A stretch of 64,000 bases of DNA from an uncultured Lachnospiraceae bacterium. GTDB taxonomy: Bacteria > Bacillota > Clostridia > Lachnospirales > Lachnospiraceae. Shown here piece after piece: positions 52,702 to 60,327 of this stretch (positions are counted from its first letter, which is position 1; every line of letters starts with the position of its first letter). Below the pieces are notes generated by a model. It made no database searches, was not told the origin of the DNA, and was given only the letters and a program-made list of their open reading frames with translations. A program made the translations under genes and the position numbers. The DNA lies in the NCBI GenBank assembly GCA_947626745.1, contig CANQTF010000013.1, forward strand, positions 1 to 64,000, read 5' to 3'.

Positions 52702-53574
52702 ATGAAGAAACTGGGAAGAAACGATCCCTGCTGGTGCGGCAGCGGCAGGAAATACAAGGCGTGCCATATGGCGCTTGACGAGAAGATAGAGCACTATGCG
52801 CTGCAGGGCCATATCGTTCCCGAGCACGATATCCTCAAAACGCCGGAGCAGATCGAGGGTATCCGCAAGAGCAGCAGACTGAACATCGCCATACTGGACG
52901 AGATAGAGCGGCAGATCCACATCGGCATGAGCACCGAGGAGATCGACCGGATCGTCAGGGAGATGACGGCGCAGATGGGCGGCATCGCCGCGCCGCTCGG
53001 ATACGAGGGCTTTCCGAAGAGCGTCTGCACCTCCGTCAACGAGGTGGTGTGCCACGGGATCCCGAGCAGCGAACAGCTGTTGCAGGACGGCGACATCGTC
53101 AACGTGGACGTGTCAACGATCTATCAGGGCTATTTCTCGGACTCCTCGCGCATGTTCATGCTGGGCAGCGTGCCGCCGGAGACGCAGCGTCTCGTCCGGG
53201 TGGCGCGGGAGTGCATCGACGTGGGGCTTGCGCAGGTGAAGCCGTGGCATTTTCTGGGCGATATGGCACAGGCGATCAACGATCACGCGCGGGCAAACGG
53301 CTACTCCGTCGTGCGGGAGATCGGCGGGCACGGCGTCGGACTGGAATTTCACGAAGAACCTTTTGTCAGCTATGTGACGAAGGCGGGCACGGAGATGCTC
53401 ATGGTGCCCGGCATGGTGTTTACGATAGAGCCTATGGTGAATATGGGCAGGGCGGACATCAGCATCGACGATGACGACGGCTGGACGGTCTACACCGACG
53501 ACGGTAAGCCGTCGGCGCAGTGGGAAGTCACGGTGGCGGTGACGGAGGACGGTTACGAGATCCTGACATATTGA
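52702..53574 (+). CDS. map: methionine aminopeptidase type I with SEC-C zinc finger
   Basis: A 290-residue aminopeptidase with an N-terminal SEC-C zinc motif (RNDPCWCGSGRKYKACH, about 6-22) and the catalytic pita-bread domain. Metal ligands lie in VNVDVSTIYQGYFSD, GGHGVGLEFHEEP and MVFTIEPMVN. It removes the first methionine from new proteins. The SEC-C extension is common in Firmicute MetAP paralogues and may bind the ribosome. The gene starts ten bases after the GH9 stop. Confidence 0.93.
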   Translation: MKKLGRNDPCWCGSGRKYKACHMALDEKIEHYALQGHIVPEHDILKTPEQIEGIRKSSRLNIAILDEIERQIHIGMSTEEIDRIVREMTAQMGGIAAPLGYEGFPKSVCTSVNEVVCHGIPSSEQLLQDGDIVNVDVSTIYQGYFSDSSRMFMLGSVPPETQRLVRVARECIDVGLAQVKPWHFLGDMAQAINDHARANGYSVVREIGGHGVGLEFHEEPFVSYVTKAGTEMLMVPGMVFTIEPMVNMGRADISIDDDDGWTVYTDDGKPSAQWEVTVAVTEDGYEILTY

Positions 53575-53613
53575 CGGAATTGCGTTTCGGCAGAAAAGCA
53601 TTTGTGAGGGCTG

Positions 53614-53656
53614 AGGGCAGGATACATCGCGGTCTGCGCTGTGTTCTGCCCTTTTT
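53614..53656 (+). terminator. terminator after map
   Basis: AGGGCAG at 53614-53620 pairs with CTGCCCT at 53646-53652 and is followed by TTTTT. A longer loop makes it weaker than the others. Confidence 0.65.
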
Positions 53657-53839
53657 GTGCGCGCGGATTTGTGCAATATTCCGATATTGCGGTGCGGGAA
53701 AAATTCTGTTATCTTAACGATACAATCTTTGGAAATCTGACAGCATATACTTCATTTTGTGCGTCTGAGGCACGGTCTTCGGCGGTTCGCCATTGATCTC
53801 CGAAAATTGAGAAACATAAGGAAAGCGAGGAAAAACGGT

Positions 53840-54568
53840 ATGCGGGAATTTATGACAAGGCTCATGGATCGCTGGAGCGAGAGGAGACAGGATCCGGAAC
53901 GGAAGGAGGACCGGCTGGCGGTCGTCATTGTGGGGGCGGCTTCGGCCGTCGTGATCGTGGCGCTCCTGCTCGTCCTGTGGGGGCATCTGGCGAAGGAGCG
54001 CTCCGGCGGGGCGGACGACGGACTTCTGGCCACCTCCTATGAGGAGAAGATGAAAGAATACATGGCGCAGAACGAAGGGCAGACTTCGCTGTGGCAGGAG
54101 TACGCCGCGAAGGTGGAAGCGATGGACGGCAGGGTCACGGAACTGCTTGGGGCCATGACGCAGGTGGAGCAGAATGTGTCGGAGCTGATCGAGCAGTACC
54201 GGGAGGAGGGCACGGCGGTGCAGGAGAAGCTGACCTCCCTCCATGCGGAGATCGAAGCCGTCGTGTACGAGCTTCGGGAAACGCAGACGAAGCTGTACGA
54301 TCTGACGGATGTGGTGCAGGTCATGAGCGAGGAGACGATACCGATCATCCGGGAACAGATCGTGCAGATACAGGCGGAGGTGGAACAGGTACAGGGCGAT
54401 ATCGCAAACCTGTACATGCGGGTCACGGCGCTGGAGCAGGAGGACGTCAGACTGTGGGAGAGCATCGGCGGCATGAAGGAGATCGTGGACAATATGAGCG
54501 CCTTGACGCTGCGGTATCGGTATGACGAGGAGAACGCTACGCTCTATCTGGATCCGTACGGAGATTGA
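53840..54568 (+). CDS. single-pass membrane protein with long coiled coil
   Basis: A 242-residue protein with a basic cytoplasmic start, one membrane segment (about 27-49, AVVIVGAASAVVIVALLLVLW) and an extracellular part of about 190 residues dominated by coiled-coil heptads. It ends with LRYRYDEENATLYLDPYGD, which looks like a small beta cap. ATG at 53840 has AAGCGAGG ahead. I do not recognise the family; it may be a wall or division-linked scaffold, but nothing in the sequence shows that. Confidence 0.65.
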   Translation: MREFMTRLMDRWSERRQDPERKEDRLAVVIVGAASAVVIVALLLVLWGHLAKERSGGADDGLLATSYEEKMKEYMAQNEGQTSLWQEYAAKVEAMDGRVTELLGAMTQVEQNVSELIEQYREEGTAVQEKLTSLHAEIEAVVYELRETQTKLYDLTDVVQVMSEETIPIIREQIVQIQAEVEQVQGDIANLYMRVTALEQEDVRLWESIGGMKEIVDNMSALTLRYRYDEENATLYLDPYGD

Positions 54569-54637
54569 GGCGCGGGCGCGGCGGCCCGGCATCGGCCGTT
54601 TCCTGCGGCGATACAGCCCTTCCTTTGCGGCAGGTAA

Positions 54638-54666
54638 TTGACAAGCGGCACTATTTATTGTAGTCT
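54638..54666 (+). promoter_or_regulatory. possible promoter of metG
   Basis: TTGACA at 54638-54643 and TAGTCT at 54661-54666, 17 bases apart. The -10 matches only three positions. No T-box leader is visible between here and metG. Confidence 0.35.
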
Positions 54667-54740
54667 TACGGTATATGCCGACGCCTGTTTTGGCCGCATA
54701 TCGGCGGCGTCAGACGGCGGGATCGGGAAAGGAGCTTATG

Positions 54741-56768
54741 ATGAGTAAGGGAAAGTATTATATCACGACAGCGATCGCATATACCTCCGGCACGCCGCAT
54801 ATCGGCAACAGCTACGAGATCGTGTTGGCGGACAGTATCGCCCGTTTTAAGAGGAAGGACGGCTATGACGTGTATTTCCAGACGGGAACGGACGAGCACG
54901 GCCAGAAGATCGAGCTGAAGGCGCAGGAGCAGGGCATTACGCCGAAACAGTTTGTGGACGGGGTGGCGGGTGAGATCCGCCGTATCTGCGACGCGCTGAA
55001 TACCTCTTACGATAAATTCATACGGACGACGGACAGCGATCACGAGCGTCAGGTGCAGAAGATATTTAAGAGACTGTACGATCAGGGAGATATCTACAAG
55101 GGCTACTACGAGGGCATGTACTGCACGCCCTGCGAGTCCTTCTGGACGGAGTCCCAGCTTGTGGACGGCAAGTGCCCCGACTGCGGCAGAGAGGTGAAGC
55201 CCGCGAGGGAGGAAGCGTATTTCTTCAAGATGAGCAAGTATGCGGACAGGCTGATCGAGCATATCAACACGCATCCGGAGTTTATCCAGCCCGTCTCCCG
55301 CAAGAACGAGATGATGAACAATTTCCTCCTGCCGGGCCTACAGGATCTGTGCGTGTCCAGAACCTCCTACACGTGGGGCATTCCCGTGACCTTTGACGAG
55401 AAGCATGTGATCTATGTGTGGATGGACGCGCTGACGAACTATATCACGGGGATCGGCTACGACGCCGACGGCGAGAGCAGCGAACGGTATCATAAATTCT
55501 GGCCCGCGGATCTGCATCTGATCGGCAAGGATATCATACGCTTCCACACGATCTACTGGCCGATCTTCCTCATGGCGCTGGGCGAGCCGCTGCCTAAGCA
55601 GGTGTTCGGCCATCCGTGGCTTCTGCAGGGCGACGGCAAGATGAGCAAATCCAAGGGGAACGTGATCTATGCCGACGATCTGATCGACTTCTTCGGTGTG
55701 GACGCGGTGCGCTATTTTGTGCTGCACGAGATGCCCTTTGAGAACGACGGCGTGATCACATGGGATCTGATGGTGGAGCGCATGAACTCCGATCTGGCCA
55801 ACACCCTCGGCAATCTGGTGAACAGAACGATCTCCATGAGCAACAAGTACTTTGGCGGCCGGGTGGAGAACAGGCATGTGGGCGCAGACGCCGGCGCGGA
55901 GGACGTGGACGCCGATCTGTTCGGCGTGGTGGCGGACACTTACGCGAGAGTGGCCAAGAAGATGGACGAGCTGCGCGTGGCGGACGCGATCACGGAGATC
56001 TTTGCGCTGTTCAAGCGCTGCAACAAATATATCGACGAGACGATGCCGTGGGCGCTGGCGAAGGACGAGTCCAAGAAGGACCGTCTGGCGACCGTGCTCT
56101 ACAATCTGCTGAACGGCATCTTGGTGGGCGCGTCCCTCTTGGAGCCGTACATGCCTGAGACGGCGGGGAAGATCGCGGCGCAGATCAATGCGCCGCCGGT
56201 GGATTTCGCGGTCCTGGAGGCGTGTGCGAGAGAGCGGGATACCGCCAAAGCGGCTTCCCTGTATCCGGCCTCCAACAAGGTGACGGAGACGCCGGAGATC
56301 CTCTTTGCCCGGCAGGACTTAAAGGAGCTGATCGAGAAGGTAGACGCGATGTTTGAGGCCCGCAAGGCCGCGGCCGGGGTGTCTGCTTCGGAGAAGGAGG
56401 CCGCAGAGGCGCCGGCGGACGTCATCGACGTGGAGGCGAAGGCGACGATCGGCTATGATGTGTTCGACCGGTGCCAGTTCCGGGTGGGCGAGATCATAGA
56501 CTGCAAGGAAGTGCCGAAGTCCAAGAAGCTGTTGTGTTCGCAGGTGCGCATCGGCTCGGAGGTGAAGCAGATCCTGTCGGGTATCAAACAGCATTACAGC
56601 CCGGAGGAGATGGTGGGTAAGAAGGTAATGGTGCTCGTCAACCTGCAGCCCCGCGAGATCGCGGGCATGATGTCCGAGGGCATGCTGCTGTGCGCCGAGG
56701 ACGCCGAGGGGAAGCTGGCGCTTCTCGTGCCGGAGAGAGAGATGCCGTCCGGCGCAGAGATATGCTGA
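54741..56768 (+). CDS. metG: methionyl-tRNA synthetase
   Basis: A class I synthetase of about 675 residues. It carries the HIGH-type TPHIGNSYE near residue 17, a zinc-binding Cys cluster (CTPCES and CPDCGRE, about 131-155), the KMSKSKGN motif, an anticodon-binding helical domain and a C-terminal EMAP-type tRNA-binding domain after a linker (from about 570: FDRCQFRVGEIIDCKE). It charges tRNA-Met, including the initiator at 925. Two adjacent ATGs (54738, 54741) follow AAAGGAG; the second gives the better spacing. Confidence 0.95.
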   Translation: MSKGKYYITTAIAYTSGTPHIGNSYEIVLADSIARFKRKDGYDVYFQTGTDEHGQKIELKAQEQGITPKQFVDGVAGEIRRICDALNTSYDKFIRTTDSDHERQVQKIFKRLYDQGDIYKGYYEGMYCTPCESFWTESQLVDGKCPDCGREVKPAREEAYFFKMSKYADRLIEHINTHPEFIQPVSRKNEMMNNFLLPGLQDLCVSRTSYTWGIPVTFDEKHVIYVWMDALTNYITGIGYDADGESSERYHKFWPADLHLIGKDIIRFHTIYWPIFLMALGEPLPKQVFGHPWLLQGDGKMSKSKGNVIYADDLIDFFGVDAVRYFVLHEMPFENDGVITWDLMVERMNSDLANTLGNLVNRTISMSNKYFGGRVENRHVGADAGAEDVDADLFGVVADTYARVAKKMDELRVADAITEIFALFKRCNKYIDETMPWALAKDESKKDRLATVLYNLLNGILVGASLLEPYMPETAGKIAAQINAPPVDFAVLEACARERDTAKAASLYPASNKVTETPEILFARQDLKELIEKVDAMFEARKAAAGVSASEKEAAEAPADVIDVEAKATIGYDVFDRCQFRVGEIIDCKEVPKSKKLLCSQVRIGSEVKQILSGIKQHYSPEEMVGKKVMVLVNLQPREIAGMMSEGMLLCAEDAEGKLALLVPEREMPSGAEIC

Positions 56769-56796
56769 CGGGCTGATGGACAGAGGGGGATTTGGT

Positions 56797-57729
56797 ATGG
56801 TCAGGAAAGAAGAATTTTATTTTCCGTCCAGAGACGGGGCGCACAGGCTGCACGCCGTCAAGTGGATTCCGGAAACGGAGAAGCCGGTGTGCGTGGTGCA
56901 GATCGTACACGGCATGGTGGAATATGTGGAGAGGTATGACGAATTTGCCGAATATCTGGCGGAGCGGGACATACTGGTAGTGGGCGACGATCATCTCGGA
57001 CACGGGAAATCCGTGCGGGAGGGAGAGACTTACGGCTATTTCTGCAAAGAGGATGCGGCGACTGTCCTTGTGCGGGACGAGCATCGGCTGAAAAAGATCA
57101 TACAGGAACGGTATGCGGGCGTGCCTTACATTCTTCTGGGCCACAGCATGGGATCTTTTATCACACGGAACTATCTGATGCGGTACGGATCGGGCATAGA
57201 CGGCGCTATCATCATGGGGACCGGCATGCAGCCGAAGTCGGTGTTGTTTGTCGGGACTGCGCTGGCGATGATACAGGGCGCTGTTTTCGGGGACACTCAC
57301 CCCTGCCGACTGATCGAGAAGCTCTCTTTCGGTCCTTACGACAAGCCGATCCGGGCGAAGGGCGAGCCGGGCAACTGGCTCTCCAAGAACGAGGAAAGCC
57401 TTGCGAAGTACGCGAACGATCCGTTCTGCACGTTTACCTTCACCGCGAACGGCTACAAGGCGCTGTTTAAGCTGATCTATAACCTGTACGACACCGAGAA
57501 GCTGAAGAAGATGCCGGTGACCCTGCCCGTGTTCTTTGTGTCCGGCGAGGACGATCCTGTGGGCCATTACGGCAGGGACGTGAAGCAGGTGTACCAGTCC
57601 TTCAAGGATATGGGCATGGAGAATGTGCAGATCAAGCTGTATCCGAAGGACAGACATGAGATCCTGAACGAGCTGGATCGGAAAGATGTCTACGACGATC
57701 TTTACCGCTGGATCCTGCGGAGGATCTGA
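56797..57729 (+). CDS. alpha/beta hydrolase, monoacylglycerol lipase-like
   Basis: A 310-residue serine hydrolase with the oxyanion region VHGMVEYVERYDEFAEYLAE, the nucleophile in LLGHSMGSF (about 106-114) and a C-terminal Asp/His pair in FFVSGEDDPVGH and YPKDRHEILNE. It resembles lysophospholipase/monoacylglycerol lipase proteins (serine aminopeptidase S33 fold) that act on acyl glycerols in the cytoplasm. The ATG at 56797 is chosen for GAGGGGG seven bases upstream. Confidence 0.85.
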   Translation: MVRKEEFYFPSRDGAHRLHAVKWIPETEKPVCVVQIVHGMVEYVERYDEFAEYLAERDILVVGDDHLGHGKSVREGETYGYFCKEDAATVLVRDEHRLKKIIQERYAGVPYILLGHSMGSFITRNYLMRYGSGIDGAIIMGTGMQPKSVLFVGTALAMIQGAVFGDTHPCRLIEKLSFGPYDKPIRAKGEPGNWLSKNEESLAKYANDPFCTFTFTANGYKALFKLIYNLYDTEKLKKMPVTLPVFFVSGEDDPVGHYGRDVKQVYQSFKDMGMENVQIKLYPKDRHEILNELDRKDVYDDLYRWILRRI

Positions 57730-57739
57730 GGAGTGAGCG

Positions 57740-58195
57740 ATGAGGAGACTCAGAAGATTTGGGCTGCTGCTTCTTTTGTGCGTGTGCTGCGCGGCGGTGA
57801 TCAAGGTCCTCGCCTTTGACAGCAGGGGCGGCGGCGCCGAAACGGACAAAGGCGAGGAGACGATCGTCGGCTGGATGATCGAGCGCATGGCCGACGGGGA
57901 GATCGATCTGTCGGACGAGGAGAGCATCCGTCAGGCGATTGCCGAAGGCGAGGGAGAGTTCGACGTTACCCTGAAAGAAGAGACGAAGGACAGGGTCGTC
58001 GGATTCATGCGGACGCTGGACACGGTCGAGGCGGGCGCGGACGATTTCGCCGAACGCGCGAAGCGGCTGTACGAGAAGTACGGCACGGAGTTTGTGGAAC
58101 AGGCCAACGATACCATCAACGGCGCGTTCAAGGACGCGGCCGAAGATGCGGTACACAGTTTTTTTGAGAGTATCTTATCGAAGAAGGACGAATGA
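57740..58195 (+). CDS. small exported protein of unknown function
   Basis: A 151-residue protein with an N-terminal hydrophobic segment (about 6-26, with three Cys residues in LLCVCCAAV) that is a signal anchor or signal peptide. The rest is acidic and helical. It starts ten bases after the lipase stop, so the two are probably co-transcribed. No known domain is recognised. Confidence 0.6.
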   Translation: MRRLRRFGLLLLLCVCCAAVIKVLAFDSRGGGAETDKGEETIVGWMIERMADGEIDLSDEESIRQAIAEGEGEFDVTLKEETKDRVVGFMRTLDTVEAGADDFAERAKRLYEKYGTEFVEQANDTINGAFKDAAEDAVHSFFESILSKKDE

Positions 58196-58228
58196 TTTTG
58201 CCTTCTCTGCCCATACTATGATGTAGTG

Positions 58229-58260
58229 ATGCCGTGTTCGGTCATACTGCATCACGGCAT
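58229..58260. other. hairpin before the dehydrogenase gene
   Basis: ATGCCGTG at 58229-58236 pairs perfectly with CACGGCAT at 58253-58260 across a 16-base loop, with no T run. It lies in the leader of the dehydrogenase gene, 20 bases before its ATG, and could be a regulatory or stabilising hairpin. Confidence 0.4.
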
Positions 58261-58280
58261 GGGAAGAGGAGGCAGTTTTT

Positions 58281-59276
58281 ATGAAGATCGCTTTTTTCAG
58301 TACAAAACCTTATGACAAGATCTGGTTTGCGCCTATGGCGAAGGAGTACGGCTTTGAGATACGCTTTTACGAGATGCCGTTTCAGGAGGACACCGTCGCA
58401 CTGGCGAGAGGGTACGACGCGGTATGTATCTTCGTCAATGATTACGTGACGGCGCAGATGATACAGCAGCTCTATGAGATGAAGGTCAAAGCGCTCCTTC
58501 TCAGGAGCGCGGGCTTCAATCATGTGGACGTGAAGGCGGCGGAGGACAAGATCCTGATCCTGCGCGTGCCGAGTTATTCGCCCGAGGCCGTCGCGGAGTT
58601 TGCCATGGGCATGATCCTGACGGTGAACCGCCACACGCACAAGGCGTACAACAGGACCAGAGATTTTAATATGAGCCTGAACGGGCTGATGGGCGTGGAT
58701 CTGTACCAAAAGACGGCGGGGATCGTCGGCACGGGCAAGATCGGCCAGGCCATGATACGGATCTGCAACGGTTTCGGTATGCGTGTGCTGGCTTACGATC
58801 CCTATCCGAATCAGAAGCTGGAAGCGGAGTATGTGTCTATGGCGGAGCTGCTGTCGGAGTCGGATATGATCTCGCTGCACTGTCCGCTGACGTCGGAGAC
58901 GCGCCATATCATCAACAGGCAGAGCATAGAGAACATGAGACAGGGCGTTTATCTGGTCAATACGTCCAGAGGCGGCCTGATCGACACGGACGCGCTCATC
59001 GACGGTCTGGTGGATGGCAGGTTTGGCGGAGTCGGACTGGACGTGTACGAGGAGGAGGAAGGCATTTTCTACGAGGACAGGTCGGGGGAGATCATGCGTG
59101 ACGAGAATCTGGCGCGCCTGATGACTTTTCCGAATGTGCTCATCACCTCGCACATGGGCTTTTTCACACAGGAGGCGATGCAGGCGATCGCCGAGGTGAC
59201 GTTAGAGAATGCCTATGCGGTGGAAAACGGGCTGCCGTTGGTCAACAAGGTAGGCACAGAGGCGGTAAAACAGTAA
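58281..59276 (+). CDS. D-2-hydroxyacid dehydrogenase, D-lactate dehydrogenase-like
   Basis: A 331-residue NAD-dependent dehydrogenase. It has the Rossmann signature VGTGKIGQAMIRICNGFG at about 150-167, RSAGFNHVD, SMISLHCPL-like residues with the catalytic Arg in VNTSRGGLIDTDAL, a glutamate after GLDVYEEE and the histidine in TSHMGFFTQEA. It interconverts a 2-oxoacid and a D-2-hydroxyacid, most likely pyruvate and D-lactate during fermentation. GAGGAGG precedes the ATG. It stands alone. Confidence 0.9.
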   Translation: MKIAFFSTKPYDKIWFAPMAKEYGFEIRFYEMPFQEDTVALARGYDAVCIFVNDYVTAQMIQQLYEMKVKALLLRSAGFNHVDVKAAEDKILILRVPSYSPEAVAEFAMGMILTVNRHTHKAYNRTRDFNMSLNGLMGVDLYQKTAGIVGTGKIGQAMIRICNGFGMRVLAYDPYPNQKLEAEYVSMAELLSESDMISLHCPLTSETRHIINRQSIENMRQGVYLVNTSRGGLIDTDALIDGLVDGRFGGVGLDVYEEEEGIFYEDRSGEIMRDENLARLMTFPNVLITSHMGFFTQEAMQAIAEVTLENAYAVENGLPLVNKVGTEAVKQ

Positions 59277-59316
59277 CAAAAAGTACAATAAAATAACTAT
59301 TTACGGCAACCGATTC

Positions 59317-59345
59317 TTGAATGTTTGGCTGTGGCATGGTAAACT
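59317..59345 (+). promoter_or_regulatory. promoter of the response regulator operon
   Basis: TTGAAT at 59317-59322, 17 bases, then TAAACT at 59340-59345 preceded by TGG (extended -10). It lies 34 bases before the start codon. Confidence 0.55.
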
Positions 59346-59378
59346 GAGACATAAGGGTTTACTTAAGGGAGGAGCATC

Positions 59379-60287
59379 ATGAAGTACAAGGTTTTGCTGA
59401 CGGGCCACAATGACTCTGCGATCGATGATTTTTTCATGCAGATGAGCGATAACTTTGAGGTGGTGACGACATCGACCCGGTTTGCCGACATCACCCGGCA
59501 CATCACTTTTTTTAAGCCGGATATCTTTGTGTTCTGTATCTACAATGAGACGCGGGAAGACTTAACGCAGATCGCGAATCTGAAGTTCCGGCTGTCCAAC
59601 AATAAGACGCCGCTCGTCATCATCGGCCTTAAGGAAGACTGCGACGAATTTCTCCAGATCGCGACAAACGCGCCGGATCTGATCCTGCACAGGCCGCTGT
59701 CGGTGGCGGTGATACAGGAGAAGATCATCGCGCTCGTGAAGGACAGCCGTTTCAAGAAGGCGATCGACGAGAAGGCGGAAGAGCGGGCCGCCGCTTCGAC
59801 GCAGACTGACGCGGCATCGGGAAGCGGTTCCCGGCTTGCGATCGACCGCAACAGCATCGATGAGCTCATGGACAGACTTGCCGCGCCCGGCCCTGTGACG
59901 GGACCGATCCCTTCCGTGCCCGGCAAGCGCAAGCATGTCCTCGTGGTGGACGATAACGCCATGATGTTAAAGATGCTGAAGGAACATCTGCACGACAAAT
60001 ATGATGTGGCGACCGCAGCCAGCGGCCGTGTCGCCCTGAAGTTTTTGGAGCGGAAGACGACGGATCTGATCCTTCTGGACTATGAGATGCCGGATGAGAG
60101 CGGGCCGGCCGTTCTGGAACAGCTGCGCGCTTCGGAGCACACGAAGGATATACCGGTCATCTTCCTGACCGGCGTTACCGATACCAAGAAGATCAAGGAA
60201 GCGCTGTCCCTGAAACCGCAGAATTATCTGTTGAAGCCGGTGGACAGGGATAAGCTGCTCGACACGATCGCCAAGGAGATCGGATAA
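59379..60287 (+). CDS. response regulator with pseudo-receiver and receiver domains
   Basis: A 302-residue protein. Residues 1-120 have a receiver-like fold, but the phosphoacceptor position reads FVFCIYNE, so Asp is replaced by Cys. A linker of 50 residues follows, then a normal receiver (about 185-300) with LVVDDN, the acceptor Asp in LILLDYEMPDE and K in YLLKPVD. It has no DNA-binding or enzyme domain. It is followed by a hybrid histidine kinase whose internal Hpt domain could phosphorylate it, so it may act as a signalling intermediate. AGGGAGGAG precedes the ATG. Confidence 0.9.
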   Translation: MKYKVLLTGHNDSAIDDFFMQMSDNFEVVTTSTRFADITRHITFFKPDIFVFCIYNETREDLTQIANLKFRLSNNKTPLVIIGLKEDCDEFLQIATNAPDLILHRPLSVAVIQEKIIALVKDSRFKKAIDEKAEERAAASTQTDAASGSGSRLAIDRNSIDELMDRLAAPGPVTGPIPSVPGKRKHVLVVDDNAMMLKMLKEHLHDKYDVATAASGRVALKFLERKTTDLILLDYEMPDESGPAVLEQLRASEHTKDIPVIFLTGVTDTKKIKEALSLKPQNYLLKPVDRDKLLDTIAKEIG

Positions 60288-60327
60288 GCGCCGGCGGGGC
60301 GTATACATAGAAAGAGGCATATTGCGT

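Noticed and set aside
54669-54737. T-box or SAM riboswitch before metG
   Set aside because: The leader is short and has neither the T-box sequence nor a SAM-type fold; only a simple GC-rich stem is present.
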